Notes: generated by a model not told the origin, from the letters alone. Counted from the first letter of the stretch, positions 1 through 9,343 are shown. The stretch is 39,628 nt of DNA from an uncultured Oxalobacter sp. (GCA_905202055.1 CAJKQK010000012.1:1-39628), one strand, 5' to 3'. Numbers and translations are program-made.

Positions 1-436
1 GCTTGCCCCGCTAGTCGGCTGCTTTATAGGAAACTTTTCTTTATAAAATCATTCATTGCCTGTTTTGAATAACGCTCTCGTTTTTCAAAAATAAAGGTGC
101 CAATTCGGCATTTTTCATCCATTTAAACGGTTTCTTTCCGGGCTTGATCTGAAGAGATTGTTTAATTCTTATTTCCCGGCAATTTTCCTTGAGCGTGCTC
201 AAATAGGATTTGGCGCGCCCATGAATAATGAAGTGTTATCAAAGAATGTAGTATGGTTGCCTTGGGGAAATATTTTTAATGATAAATGTTTCTGCGATGG
301 GATATGTCGAGTAGGGACTATCACCCGTTTTTTCATTATTTATTGGGAAATCCGAAATGTGCACGGTTATACCCGGAGCGCTCTCCGAATTGGGAATTGT
401 TTGATTCTGGCTGGACGTGGTGCAGAAATCGTTAAC
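1..436. other. Gene-poor left edge and upstream region of the GGDEF-EAL gene
   Basis: I see no supported gene here. The reading frame of the downstream c-di-GMP gene stays open back to a TTG at 158, and an ATG at 221 is in frame. The extra residues this adds are Cys/Trp-rich, have no transmembrane or domain pattern, and do not resemble family N-termini, so I treat 158-436 as leader. A weak hairpin (TGCC / GGCA around 107-119, followed by five T) could be the terminator of a gene to the left, but it is too short to call. No clear sigma-70 promoter stands out. Confidence 0.4.
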
Positions 437-3400
437 ATGAAATCATTATTGAAATACCTTGTTCGCAAACCAAGTGAAAATTTTCACCCCGTCTTGCGGA
501 TCATTCTGATTTTCCTTCCCGTCGCCTTGTTGATCTGTAGCGGCGCATATTTCTATTACCTGTCCCAACTGCACTTCATTCATGAACAAAATCAGAAACT
601 CGAACATGAAACCGTTCTTGTGGGTGTGGTATCGATCAATCGCAGTCTGGAATATGTCATGCAGGATATTCATATTCTGTACCTGGATACCGACTTCAGA
701 AGGATGATCAATGAACCGGACATGAAAAATGTCGATGAGGTTGCCGGTGACTGGCTTGCGTTTGCGGAAGCGAAAAAGGTATACAACAAGATCCGCTGGA
801 TTGACGAAAAGGGAATGGAACGTCTACGGGTCAATTATTCGGATGGAAAAGGAGTTGTTGTCCCTGAGCAGAAACTCCAGAATCGGAGTGAACGGTACTT
901 TTTCGACGATACGAATGTATTGAAAGAGGGGGAAGTATATGTTTCTCCTCTGGATCTGAATATTGAAGATGACCATATTCAGGAACCGTATGTCCCCACG
1001 ATTCGTTTCGGGATGCCCATCTTCAACAGCAAAGGGGAGAAAAAAGGCATTCTTCTGTTGAACTACTACGCCTCGTCAATGATTGGACGTTTCCAGCAGC
1101 TGACGAGCATGCGTGGCAATTCTGCCTGGCTTGTCAATCGGAATGGATTCTGGCTGAAAGGACCGGTAAGCAAAGATGAATTCGGATTCATGTTCAATAA
1201 GAATGACTTGAGCATGGCTCATCGATATCCTGCTGCATGGAACAGGATGAAGGATCAGGAGGAAGGGCAGTTCATTACCCGGGAGGGTCTCTGGACGTTC
1301 AAGACACTGTCACCTCTGTCTGCCGATACGAAAACAAGCGTGGGAAGCAGTGAAATTTTTTCCGGTGGTCAGGGCGCCAGGGATGTCAGTGCCTATAAAT
1401 GGAAAGTCATTACGCTTTTGCCTCTGGGCGCATATAATGCCGACCTTTTTTATTGGGGCACCAAAGTTATCGGGATTTCAATCGCTCTGATGGCATTGTT
1501 CTTTTTGGCCATTCTTTTTATGGTCCGCTTGCAGGAAATCCGTAACCAGTTGCTTGTCAATCTGGAAAAACTGGTTGAGATCAGAACGGATGATTTGAAC
1601 AAGGTCAATGCCGTTCTGACACAAAGCGAAGCCCGACTGAAAAGCGTTTTTGAAAATATTCCGGATCTGATCTGGATGAAAAATTTTGCAGGTGTTTATC
1701 TTGCTTGTAATCAGGCTTACAAGGATTATGTGGGGCTCTCTGAAGACCATATCATCGGGAAAACGGAATTCGATATATTCAGCCACGAGGAAGCCAGCCT
1801 TTTTGAAGAACAGGACAAACGTATTCTGAAAGAAGGCAAACCTGAGGTAATCGAGCAATGGGGTACTTATGCCCTGTCGGGCACACGCGTGTTTTTCGAT
1901 GTGATCAAGGCACCGGTCAGGACGCCTGATGGAAAACTGGTTGGTGTTCTGGGAATCGCACGCGATATAACGCGAAGAAAAGAAGACGAGGAAAAACTGG
2001 AACTGGCCGCGCTCGTGTACCGTAATTCCAGCGAAGCTATTTTGATCAGTAATGCTGACAATCATATTCTTGCGGTCAATCCTGCTTTCGAAAAAATTAC
2101 AGGCTACACTGCTGCCGAAGTGATCGGGAGGGATCCGAAACTGTTAAGTTCGGGACGTCAGGACAAGGCATTTTACAAGGCCATGTGGGACACATTAAGC
2201 GAGAAAGGGTATTGGCGCGGAGAACTCTGGAATCGACGTAAAAATGGCGAGTCATATGCCTCATGGCTGACAATCAATGTGGTTTACAACGAAGACAGGT
2301 CCGTTCGCTATTACGTTGAACTCTCCAATGATTTCACGGAGAAGAAGGAGGCGGAAGACATGATATGGCGTCAGGCGAATTTCGATTTCCTGACGAATCT
2401 GCCGAATCGCCGCATGCTGATGGACAGGATGAAACAGGAAATTGTCAAAGTAAACCAGTCCGGCAAGAAGCTGGCGCTGCTGTTTCTCGACCTGGATAAT
2501 TTCAAGGACATCAACGATACACTGGGGCACGATGCGGGTGACCACTTGTTACTCGATGTCGCGAAGCGTCTGAAGGATTGCGTCCGTGAATTTGATACCG
2601 TGTCACGTCTCGGTGGCGATGAGTTTGCCATTATCCTGACAGAGTTGACCGATTTGCCGACAATGGAAAAAATTGCGCACAGCATTCTGCGTTCATTGGC
2701 GCAGCCTTACCAGCTGGGTAGCGAAATCGCGTATGTAACAGGAAGTATCGGCATTACGGTTTATCCCGATGACGGGACCGATATCGATACATTGATGAGA
2801 AATGCCGATCAGGCCTTGTATGCCGCAAAACTGGCCGGACGTAACCGGATGAGTTACTTTACGGCGTCCATGCAGGCCGCGGCCCAAAACCGGATCAGAC
2901 TGGCCAATGACATGCGTATTGCCATAAACGAACACCAGTTTGAAATGTTGTATCAGCCGATTGTCGAGATTGAAACCGGCCGGATACAGAAGGCCGAGGC
3001 ACTGATCCGCTGGCACCATCCGGTTCGTGGCATTATCAGTCCGACGGAATTCATTTTCATTGCGGAAGAAACCAGCCAGATTCTCACGATTTCGGACTGG
3101 GCTTTCGGGGAAGTGGCACGGGAACTCAGTCGATGGAGAGAGCATCTTTTCCCTGATTTGCAAATCAGTTTCAATATCTCGCCGATCGTGTTCCAGAACA
3201 AGAACGATTATAGCGACTGGTTTGAAGTACTTGAAAAATTGAATGTGCCCGGCAGCAGCTTCGTGATGGAAATTACGGAAGGTGTCCTGATTGTTTCGAA
3301 TACTCAAGTGCTTGATCGGCTGGCGGATTTCCATCAGCATGGTATGGAAGTGGCACTAGATGATTTCGGAACGGGATATTCTTCCTTGTCCTATCTGAAG

Positions 3401-3673
3401 AAATTCCCGATCGATTATCTGAAAATTGATCAGGCTTTCGTTCGCAATATCGAAAATGAACCCAAGGACATGGCCTTGTGTGAAGCGATTATCGTTATGG
3501 CGCACAAACTGGATATGAAAGTGATTGCCGAAGGTGTTCAGGACGATGGACAGAGATTGTTGCTCGCCGGCGCAGGATGTAATTATGGTCAGGGATATTT
3601 GTTCTCTGAACCGTTGACGGCCGGAGAATTCGAAAAATTGCTTGAATCCAACCGGCAGCAACGGCAAACATAA
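437..3673 (+). CDS. Membrane-anchored PAS-PAS-GGDEF-EAL c-di-GMP cyclase/phosphodiesterase
   Basis: The 1078-residue protein makes and/or degrades the second messenger c-di-GMP at the inner membrane. Domains in order: TM1 (about 19-41), a periplasmic sensor region of about 290 residues, TM2 (about 338-362), PAS1 (about 400-515), PAS2 (about 523-640), GGDEF (about 645-805) and EAL (about 825-1065). The cyclase signature GGDEF is intact (726-730), and RxxD (717-720) sits exactly five residues before it, the product-inhibition I-site. The EAL domain keeps EALIRW (from 854), NIS, EITE, DDFGTGYSS, KID and AEGV, so the metal and catalytic residues look complete. The start was chosen at ATG 437 because the hydrophobic anchor follows at once; no strong ribosome site precedes it, and 158 (TTG) or 221 (ATG) are alternatives. 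It appears monocistronic, ending at a strong hairpin. Which activity dominates, and what the periplasmic domain senses, cannot be read from sequence. Confidence 0.9.
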   Translation: MKSLLKYLVRKPSENFHPVLRIILIFLPVALLICSGAYFYYLSQLHFIHEQNQKLEHETVLVGVVSINRSLEYVMQDIHILYLDTDFRRMINEPDMKNVDEVAGDWLAFAEAKKVYNKIRWIDEKGMERLRVNYSDGKGVVVPEQKLQNRSERYFFDDTNVLKEGEVYVSPLDLNIEDDHIQEPYVPTIRFGMPIFNSKGEKKGILLLNYYASSMIGRFQQLTSMRGNSAWLVNRNGFWLKGPVSKDEFGFMFNKNDLSMAHRYPAAWNRMKDQEEGQFITREGLWTFKTLSPLSADTKTSVGSSEIFSGGQGARDVSAYKWKVITLLPLGAYNADLFYWGTKVIGISIALMALFFLAILFMVRLQEIRNQLLVNLEKLVEIRTDDLNKVNAVLTQSEARLKSVFENIPDLIWMKNFAGVYLACNQAYKDYVGLSEDHIIGKTEFDIFSHEEASLFEEQDKRILKEGKPEVIEQWGTYALSGTRVFFDVIKAPVRTPDGKLVGVLGIARDITRRKEDEEKLELAALVYRNSSEAILISNADNHILAVNPAFEKITGYTAAEVIGRDPKLLSSGRQDKAFYKAMWDTLSEKGYWRGELWNRRKNGESYASWLTINVVYNEDRSVRYYVELSNDFTEKKEAEDMIWRQANFDFLTNLPNRRMLMDRMKQEIVKVNQSGKKLALLFLDLDNFKDINDTLGHDAGDHLLLDVAKRLKDCVREFDTVSRLGGDEFAIILTELTDLPTMEKIAHSILRSLAQPYQLGSEIAYVTGSIGITVYPDDGTDIDTLMRNADQALYAAKLAGRNRMSYFTASMQAAAQNRIRLANDMRIAINEHQFEMLYQPIVEIETGRIQKAEALIRWHHPVRGIISPTEFIFIAEETSQILTISDWAFGEVARELSRWREHLFPDLQISFNISPIVFQNKNDYSDWFEVLEKLNVPGSSFVMEITEGVLIVSNTQVLDRLADFHQHGMEVALDDFGTGYSSLSYLKKFPIDYLKIDQAFVRNIENEPKDMALCEAIIVMAHKLDMKVIAEGVQDDGQRLLLAGAGCNYGQGYLFSEPLTAGEFEKLLESNRQQRQT

Positions 3674-3685
3674 AAAGGGATACTG

Positions 3686-3716
3686 AAAAAAAGGCCTGCT
3701 TGGCAGGCCTTTTTTA
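3686..3716. terminator. Bidirectional intrinsic terminator
   Basis: A perfect 9-bp stem (3691-3699 with 3703-3711, loop TTG) is flanked by an A-run on the left and a T-run on the right. It can therefore end transcripts of the GGDEF-EAL gene (plus) and of gatB (minus), which converge here. Confidence 0.9.
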
Positions 3717-3731
3717 TTTGCTGCCGCAGTA

Positions 3732-5192
3732 TCAGCCAGCCAGTTTCTTTTTCAGCATGTCGCTCACCTGTCCCGGATTGGCTTTTCCCTTAGTGGCTTT
3801 CATGACCTGTCCGACCAGTGCATTGAATGCCTTGTCTTTGCCGGAACGGAATTCCTCGACCGATTTGGCATTATTGGCGAGAACCTCGTCTATGATTTTT
3901 TCAATCGCTCCTGTATCCGATATCTGCTTCAGACCTTTGGCATCGATGATTTTATCGACAGCGTTGTCGTCAGAGGCGCGGGCCTCCCAGAGAATGGCGA
4001 AAATGTCACGGGCAATCTTGTTGGAAATGGTATTGTCGGCAATTCTCTGCATCAGTTGGGCCAGTTGCTGAACAGTAACGGGCATGTCGCCGATTTCCAG
4101 ATTTTCACGGTTTAAGGCAGATGAAATGTCGACCATCAGCCAGTTGGCGTTTTGCTTTGCCAGTGATTTGCCGGTCAGGGAAATCAGTTTTTCGTAATAC
4201 TCTGCCATAGCCTTGGACTGTATAAGGACGGTAGCGTCGTATTCAGACAGGCCGTAATCATTGATGAAACGGTTTTTAAGGGCTTCAGGCAATTCAGGCA
4301 ATTCCTGTTTGACTCGTTCAATCCATTCCGACGAGATGATAAGTGGAGGCAGATCGGGGTCAGGAAAATAACGGTAATCGTCAGAGTCTTCCTTGGTACG
4401 CATTTCGCGGGTTTCCCGTTTGTCCGGATCGTAAAGACGGGTTGCCTGAACGACCTTGCCACCGCTTTCGATCAGTTCAATCTGGCGTTCGACTTCGTAA
4501 TTGATCGCGTCTTCCAGATTGCGGAAGGAGTTCAGGTTCTTGACTTCACAGCGGGTTCCCAATTCGGTGGCTCCAGCGGGACGGACGGATACGTTGGCGT
4601 CGCAGCGAAAAGAACCCTCCTGCATATTGCCGTCCGAAATGTCGAGCCAGGTAACCAGTGAGTGCAGGGCTTTGGCATACGCCACCGCTTCAGCGGCGCT
4701 ACGCATATCCGGTTCCGTTACGATTTCGAGAAGTGGCGTACCTGCACGGTTAAGGTCGATACCGGTCATGTCGGCAAATTCTTCATGGAGCGATTTGCCT
4801 GCGTCTTCCTCCAGATGGGCACGGGTCAGATTGACGGTTTTGATATAGCTGTTACCTTTCTGCTCGACGATACAATTTAATTTGCCGCCGATCACGACCG
4901 GTTTTTCGAACTGGCTGATCTGATAGCCTTTGGGCAGATCGGGATAGAAATAATTTTTGCGGGCAAAAACCGAGACAGGCGCGACTTCCGCACCGATGGC
5001 CAGACCGAACTGGATGGCTTTTTCGACTGCACCACGATTCATGACCGGCAATACACCCGGAAGAGCCAGATCGACCGGGCAGGCTTGTGTATTGGGCTCT
5101 GCGCCGAAGCTGGTCGAGGCTCCGCTGAAAATTTTTGAAACGGTTGAAAGTTGTGCATGTGTTTCAAGACCGATGACTACTTCCCACTGCAT
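3732..5192 (-). CDS. gatB: Asp-tRNA(Asn)/Glu-tRNA(Gln) amidotransferase subunit B
   Basis: GatB activates the acyl group of mischarged Glu-tRNA(Gln) or Asp-tRNA(Asn) so that GatA-derived ammonia can convert it to Gln-tRNA or Asn-tRNA in the cytoplasm. The 486-residue length and the opening MQWEVVIGLETHAQL are typical. The GatB core follows, with YFYPDLPKGYQISQFE, EDAGKS and DANVSVRP motifs, then a C-terminal YqeY-like tail ending in NPGQVSDMLKKKL. A good ribosome site (AAGGAAA) precedes ATG 5192. It is the last gene of gatC-gatA-gatB; the gap from gatA is 86 bp. Its presence suggests the organism makes Gln-tRNA and/or Asn-tRNA by the indirect route, common in Betaproteobacteria. Confidence 0.97.
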   Translation of the reverse strand: MQWEVVIGLETHAQLSTVSKIFSGASTSFGAEPNTQACPVDLALPGVLPVMNRGAVEKAIQFGLAIGAEVAPVSVFARKNYFYPDLPKGYQISQFEKPVVIGGKLNCIVEQKGNSYIKTVNLTRAHLEEDAGKSLHEEFADMTGIDLNRAGTPLLEIVTEPDMRSAAEAVAYAKALHSLVTWLDISDGNMQEGSFRCDANVSVRPAGATELGTRCEVKNLNSFRNLEDAINYEVERQIELIESGGKVVQATRLYDPDKRETREMRTKEDSDDYRYFPDPDLPPLIISSEWIERVKQELPELPEALKNRFINDYGLSEYDATVLIQSKAMAEYYEKLISLTGKSLAKQNANWLMVDISSALNRENLEIGDMPVTVQQLAQLMQRIADNTISNKIARDIFAILWEARASDDNAVDKIIDAKGLKQISDTGAIEKIIDEVLANNAKSVEEFRSGKDKAFNALVGQVMKATKGKANPGQVSDMLKKKLAG

Positions 5193-5278
5193 AATGTTTC
5201 CTTTGGTTTTATGACGGCTATTGCCGCCGGAACTATTCGTCTATTCATTTTCATATCGGAGCTGGCCGACATGTTTCC

Positions 5279-6736
5279 TCACGCTTTTTCAGGCGAACGC
5301 AAATGCCAGTCCGTCGCTTTCTGATACTGATGTGCGATATTCAACAGGCGCGCTTCATCGAAATAATTGCCGGTCAGTTGCAGACCGACCGGACGGCTGG
5401 CATGTTCACCCTGACCGAATCCACACGGGATCGACATTCCCGGCAGACCAGCCAGATTGGTCGAGAGGGTGAAAATATCGCCCAGATAGTTGGCAACAGG
5501 ATCATCCGCCTTGTCACCCAGATTCCAGGCAACGGTCGGTGATACCGGTCCCATAATAACGTCGCATTCCGAAAACGCGTTTTTGTAATCTTCGGCGATC
5601 AGGCGGCGGATACGCTGTGCCTGAATATAGTAGGCGTCATAATAGCCGTGGCTCAATACATAGGTGCCGACCAGAATGCGGCGCTGGACTTCTTCACCGA
5701 ACCCTTCGGAACGGGTTTTGCGATACATATCTTGCAGATCGGTATAGTTCTCAGCCCTGAATCCGTAACGGACACCATCAAAGCGGCTGAGGTTGGAAGA
5801 CGCTTCTGCCGGGGCGATAACGTAATAAACAGGAATACATAGAGCGGTATTTTTCAGGGAGATATCGACCAGCTTCGCACCCAGTTTTTCATATTCGGAA
5901 AGTGCGTTTCTGACAGCCTGTTCCACCTCGGAAGACAGGCCTTCACTGAAGTATTCACGGGGAACACCGATACGCAAGCCAGCGAGCGGTTTGTTCAGGT
6001 CACGGGTGTAATCCTCGTTTGTCCGTTCGACACTGGTGGAATCTTTGGGATCGAAGCCGGTCATTTCATTCAAAAGCAATGCACAGTCTTCTGCGGTTTT
6101 GGCAATAGGGCCGCCCTGATCCAGAGAAGAGGCGTAAGCGATCATGCCGAAACGCGAAACGCGGCCATAGGTCGGTTTGATACCGGTGACGCCGCAAAAA
6201 GCGGATGGCTGGCGAATGGAGCCGCCGGTATCGGTTGCCGTTGCTGCAGGAGTCAGGCGCGCTGCCACAGCAGCCGCTGAACCACCGGAAGAACCGCCGG
6301 GTACCGCCCGGGTATCCCACGGATTCATGACCGGGCCAAAGTATGAATTCTCATTGGACGAACCCATTGCGAATTCATCACAGTTCAGTTTGCCGAGCAT
6401 GACCATTCCGGCATCCTGGAATTTTTGTACGACAGTGGCATTGAACGGACTGGTGTAATTTGCCAGAATTTTCGAGCCTGCCGTCGAGCGCCAGTCTTTG
6501 GTCACAAAAATGTCTTTATGCGCTATCGGCACACCGGTGAGAGGCGTCGCATCGTTTTTTGCCAGTCTTTCATCTGCCAGGCCAGCCTGTTTCAGGGTCA
6601 ACGATTCATCCACATGCAAAAAGGCATTGAGCTTGCTGTCGCCGATCCGTTTCAAAAACAGTTTGGAGAGTTCGGTTGCGGATATTTGTTTCGTCTGCAA
6701 AAGAGCGGACAGTTCCGATAATGTTTTGGTATGCAT
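5279..6736 (-). CDS. gatA: Asp-tRNA(Asn)/Glu-tRNA(Gln) amidotransferase subunit A (amidase)
   Basis: GatA hydrolyses glutamine to supply ammonia to GatB. The 485-residue protein shows the amidase-signature Ser-cisSer-Lys machinery: Lys in PIAHKDIF, the Gly/Ser-rich stretch GGSSGGSAAAVAA, and DTGGSIRQPSAFCGVTG carrying the catalytic serines. The next stretch, GIKPTYGRVSRFG, is also highly conserved in GatA. Length matches the family. The ATG at 6736 gives MHTKTLSELSALL, the normal N-terminus, with only a weak ribosome site. It lies 64 bp after gatC and shares its orientation, consistent with one gatCAB transcript. Confidence 0.97.
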   Translation of the reverse strand: MHTKTLSELSALLQTKQISATELSKLFLKRIGDSKLNAFLHVDESLTLKQAGLADERLAKNDATPLTGVPIAHKDIFVTKDWRSTAGSKILANYTSPFNATVVQKFQDAGMVMLGKLNCDEFAMGSSNENSYFGPVMNPWDTRAVPGGSSGGSAAAVAARLTPAATATDTGGSIRQPSAFCGVTGIKPTYGRVSRFGMIAYASSLDQGGPIAKTAEDCALLLNEMTGFDPKDSTSVERTNEDYTRDLNKPLAGLRIGVPREYFSEGLSSEVEQAVRNALSEYEKLGAKLVDISLKNTALCIPVYYVIAPAEASSNLSRFDGVRYGFRAENYTDLQDMYRKTRSEGFGEEVQRRILVGTYVLSHGYYDAYYIQAQRIRRLIAEDYKNAFSECDVIMGPVSPTVAWNLGDKADDPVANYLGDIFTLSTNLAGLPGMSIPCGFGQGEHASRPVGLQLTGNYFDEARLLNIAHQYQKATDWHLRSPEKA

Positions 6737-6800
6737 AGGTGTGATCTCGATAAAAAATCCGGGTCTGGTGCGACGAGGCGTTTTTTATCTTCTTTTATTT

Positions 6801-7103
6801 TTATTCAATGACTTTGGGAACCAGATACAGGCCGTTTTCAACGGCAGGGGCACATGCCTGATATTCGGAACGATGGTTTTCTTCGGTAACCGCGTCTTCC
6901 CGGAGTCTCAGGGCCAGGTCATCCTCAAATGCGGAAATGGGATGAGCCAGTGGCTCGACACCGGTCGTATCGACTTGTCGCAGTTGTTCGACCAACGCGA
7001 GAATATCGTTTAACTGCGAGGCGGTTTTTTGTTTCTGGCTGTCGGAAACTTCCAGCTGGGCCAGTTGTGCGATGCGGTCGACATCGGAAAGATCGAGAGA
7101 CAT
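6801..7103 (-). CDS. gatC: Asp-tRNA(Asn)/Glu-tRNA(Gln) amidotransferase subunit C
   Basis: GatC is the small subunit that wraps around GatA and stabilises the GatCAB complex. This 100-residue protein begins MSLDLSDVDRIAQLAQLEVS and has the typical helical N-terminus, the LNDILALVEQLRQVDTTGVEPLAHP segment and a C-terminal LREDAVTEEN motif. It is the first gene of the gatCAB unit and is transcribed away from mreB. No strong Shine-Dalgarno precedes ATG 7103; the upstream bases are AT-rich. A perfect TATAAT on the minus strand (7182-7187) is a possible -10 element for the operon, but its -35 is poor. Confidence 0.95.
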   Translation of the reverse strand: MSLDLSDVDRIAQLAQLEVSDSQKQKTASQLNDILALVEQLRQVDTTGVEPLAHPISAFEDDLALRLREDAVTEENHRSEYQACAPAVENGLYLVPKVIE

Positions 7104-7181
7104 AATAATAAATTGGATTGTTACAAAAAATTTTTCAAAATGAAGGGCAATTGGATGCTCTTTATCATAAATAACCCTTGA

Positions 7182-7187
7182 ATTATA
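7182..7187 (-). promoter_or_regulatory. Possible -10 element of the gatCAB promoter
   Basis: A perfect TATAAT is present on the minus strand about 80 bp upstream of gatC. No good -35 lies 16-18 bp further upstream (best TGCAAT), so this is only a candidate. Confidence 0.3.
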
Positions 7188-7205
7188 AGGTAGAATGCTG
7201 GGCTA

Positions 7206-7233
7206 TTGCATATTTGCCTGTCAAGTTTACAAT
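7206..7233 (+). promoter_or_regulatory. Candidate mreB promoter
   Basis: TTGCAT (7206-7211), a 16-bp spacer and TACAAT (7228-7233) lie about 60 bp before mreB. The -10 sits in GTTTACAATTTGA, a 13-mer that also occurs immediately in front of the btuB riboswitch (37453-37465), where a transcription start is expected. That makes a promoter role more credible at both places. Confidence 0.45.
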
Positions 7234-7294
7234 TTGACTTTTTGCGGATTTGCCCGTTGTCTCATACGGGCCTTTTAAATTATCGGGAATGTTC

Positions 7295-8338
7295 ATGTTT
7301 GGATTCTTACGCGGTTATTTCTCTAATGATATGGCTATCGACCTCGGTACCGCCAATACGCTGATTTATGTCCGGAATTCCGGTATTATTCTGGACGAGC
7401 CATCTGTCGTCGCCATTCGGCATGATGGCGGGCCCAGTTCCAAAAAGAGCATTCAGGCGGTCGGCAAGGAAGCCAAACAGATGCTGGGCAAGGTTCCCGG
7501 CAATATCGAAGCCATCAGACCGATGAAAGACGGCGTCATTGCCGACTTTACCGTGACGGAGCAGATGTTGAAGCAATTCATCCGCATGGTGCACAATTCC
7601 AAATTTTTCCGTCCCTCTCCGCGTATCATTATCTGTGTGCCTTGTGGTTCCACGCAGGTGGAACGCCGTGCGATCCGTGAATCCGCTCTGGGGGCAGGCG
7701 CCTCCAAGGTTTACCTGATCGAGGAACCGATGGCCGCCGCGCTGGGCGCCGGCCTTCCGATTTCCGAAGCGACCGGTTCCATGGTCGTCGATATCGGTGG
7801 CGGAACGACCGAAGTCGGTATTATTTCTCTGGGCGGTATGGTTTACAAAGGTTCTGTCCGTGTTGGCGGTGACCGTTTTGATGAAGCGATTGTCAATTAC
7901 ATTCGTCGTAACTACGGTATGTTGATCGGTGAACAGACCGCTGAAGCGATCAAGAAAAATATCGGTTCCGCTTTCCCCGGCACCGAAATCAAGGAAATGG
8001 AAGTCAAGGGACGCAACCTCTCCGAAGGCATTCCCCGTGCATTCACCATTTCCAGCAATGAAATTCTCGAAGCCTTGACCGATCCGTTGAACAATATCGT
8101 TTCCGCTGTCAAGAATGCACTGGAACAGATTCCTCCCGAGCTGGGCGCCGATATTGCCGAAAAAGGCATGATGTTGACCGGCGGCGGCGCATTGCTTCAT
8201 GACATCGATCGTTTACTGATGGAAGAAACCGGCTTGCCGGTTCTGATTGCTGAAGAGCCTCTGACCTGCGTCGTTCGCGGTTGCGGCATCGCCCTTGAAA
8301 AAATCGATGAACTCGGAACGGTCTTCTCGTACGAATAA
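7295..8338 (+). CDS. mreB: Rod shape-determining actin homologue MreB
   Basis: MreB is the ATP-binding bacterial actin that polymerises under the inner membrane and directs lateral wall synthesis. From ATG 7295 the product is 347 residues, equal to E. coli MreB, and begins MFGFLRGYFSNDMAIDLGTANT. The phosphate-1 motif DLGTANT, phosphate-2 VVDIGGGTTEVGII and adenosine motif TGGGALL are all intact. An upstream in-frame ATG (7289) and a distal start (7250) exist, but GGGA at 7285-7288 is correctly spaced only for 7295. It is first in mreB-mreC-mreD-mrdA-rodA, but a terminator hairpin follows it directly, so mreB may be expressed above the rest. Confidence 0.97.
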   Translation: MFGFLRGYFSNDMAIDLGTANTLIYVRNSGIILDEPSVVAIRHDGGPSSKKSIQAVGKEAKQMLGKVPGNIEAIRPMKDGVIADFTVTEQMLKQFIRMVHNSKFFRPSPRIIICVPCGSTQVERRAIRESALGAGASKVYLIEEPMAAALGAGLPISEATGSMVVDIGGGTTEVGIISLGGMVYKGSVRVGGDRFDEAIVNYIRRNYGMLIGEQTAEAIKKNIGSAFPGTEIKEMEVKGRNLSEGIPRAFTISSNEILEALTDPLNNIVSAVKNALEQIPPELGADIAEKGMMLTGGGALLHDIDRLLMEETGLPVLIAEEPLTCVVRGCGIALEKIDELGTVFSYE

Positions 8339-8350
8339 GCCGGAAATATA

Positions 8351-8377
8351 ACAGGCACATGCAATGTGCCTGTTTTT
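8351..8377 (+). terminator. Intrinsic terminator/attenuator between mreB and mreC
   Basis: A perfect 10-bp stem (8351-8360 with 8364-8373, loop GCA) is followed by five T. It begins 12 bp after the mreB stop, and mreC starts about 50 bp later on the same strand. Partial termination here would set the mreB to mreCD ratio. Confidence 0.8.
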
Positions 8378-8425
8378 CAACCTGCCGTCACGCAGTTTTC
8401 GCTACTTTGTTTTGCCAGTTATTTT

Positions 8426-9343
8426 ATGCAATACGGTCCACCGCCTCTATTCAAACAAGGAACCCCAGCGAGAGTAAAGGTCATTATTTTCGTTCTGGCC
8501 GCTGTTGCATTGCTATTTGTCGATTCCCATCTCAAGGTTTTGGGTCATGTCCGTAAAGTGGTCGGGATGGTTTTGTATCCGGTCCAGAGAGTGGCGATGG
8601 TCCCGCGTGACATTTATGATGCGGCGGATGAGTACCTGACATCTGTTGCCACTCTGCATGAGGAAGTCTCCGGCCTGCGTGAGAAATCCATGCAGGATAC
8701 CACCCGGCTTCAGCGCGCACAATTGCTTGAAAGTGAAAATGCCCAGTTGCGCGAATTGCTGGGAATGAGCAAACGGGTCAGCGTCAAATCCCTGCCGGCG
8801 GAAATCCTTTATGACGCCCGTAATACGTTTGTCCGCAAGGTTATTTTAAACAAGGGGTCACAAGATGGCGTTTTGCCGGGACAACCGGTCATCGACGACA
8901 AGGGGGTGATCGGCCAAGTCACTGACGTTTATCTCAAAACGTGTGAGGTGACGCTTTTGACGGACAAGGATCAGGCCATTCCTGTATTGAATGTCCGCAG
9001 TGGGGAACGCAGCGTGGCCTATGGCCGTGGACAATCGGGATATCTGGAATTGCGTTTCATGATGGCCAATGCCGATATCCAGCCGGATGATTTACTGGTG
9101 ACATCCGGTATCGATGGCGTTTATCCGGCCGGGCTGGCTGTCGGAAAAGTGGCGAGAATCCGTGACAATTCCACCGGGTCGTTCGATCACGTCATTTGTG
9201 AACCGGTTGCCGGTATCAACCGGAACAGACAGGTTCTGGTTCTCTTGTCCGATACGGCTGTTCCTCCCAGGCCGACGGCAGCTGACAGAACGGTCAATAT
9301 CAGGCAACGGGTCAATCCCAAAGCCGAAGAACCGAAGAAATAG
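8426..9343 (+). CDS. mreC: Rod shape-determining protein MreC
   Basis: MreC is the periplasmic scaffold of the elongasome that links MreB/MreD to PBP2. From ATG 8426 the product has 305 residues and begins MQYGPPPLFKQG, the usual betaproteobacterial start. One TM helix follows (about 16-34), then a coiled coil (about 65-110, rich in LREK, LLESENAQLREL) and the beta-barrel domains that carry GVIGQV and GIDGVYPAGLAVG. The C-terminus is basic/proline-rich (NPKAEEPKK). An upstream in-frame start at 8366 lies inside the mreB terminator hairpin and is unlikely. mreD follows after 12 bp. Confidence 0.93.
   Translation: MQYGPPPLFKQGTPARVKVIIFVLAAVALLFVDSHLKVLGHVRKVVGMVLYPVQRVAMVPRDIYDAADEYLTSVATLHEEVSGLREKSMQDTTRLQRAQLLESENAQLRELLGMSKRVSVKSLPAEILYDARNTFVRKVILNKGSQDGVLPGQPVIDDKGVIGQVTDVYLKTCEVTLLTDKDQAIPVLNVRSGERSVAYGRGQSGYLELRFMMANADIQPDDLLVTSGIDGVYPAGLAVGKVARIRDNSTGSFDHVICEPVAGINRNRQVLVLLSDTAVPPRPTAADRTVNIRQRVNPKAEEPKK

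Noticed and set aside
412..430. Possible sigma-54 promoter (TGGC...TGC) before the GGDEF-EAL gene
   Set aside because: The GG-to-GC distance is one base too long for the -24/-12 consensus and sits too near the start codon.
158..436. N-terminal extension of the GGDEF-EAL protein from TTG 158
   Set aside because: The extra 93 residues have no domain or membrane pattern and precede what looks like the native N-terminus and membrane anchor at 437.
7307..8200. Long open frame opposite mreB
   Set aside because: It is a shadow of a highly conserved gene; its product is rich in His/Arg/Asn with no motif or ribosome site.
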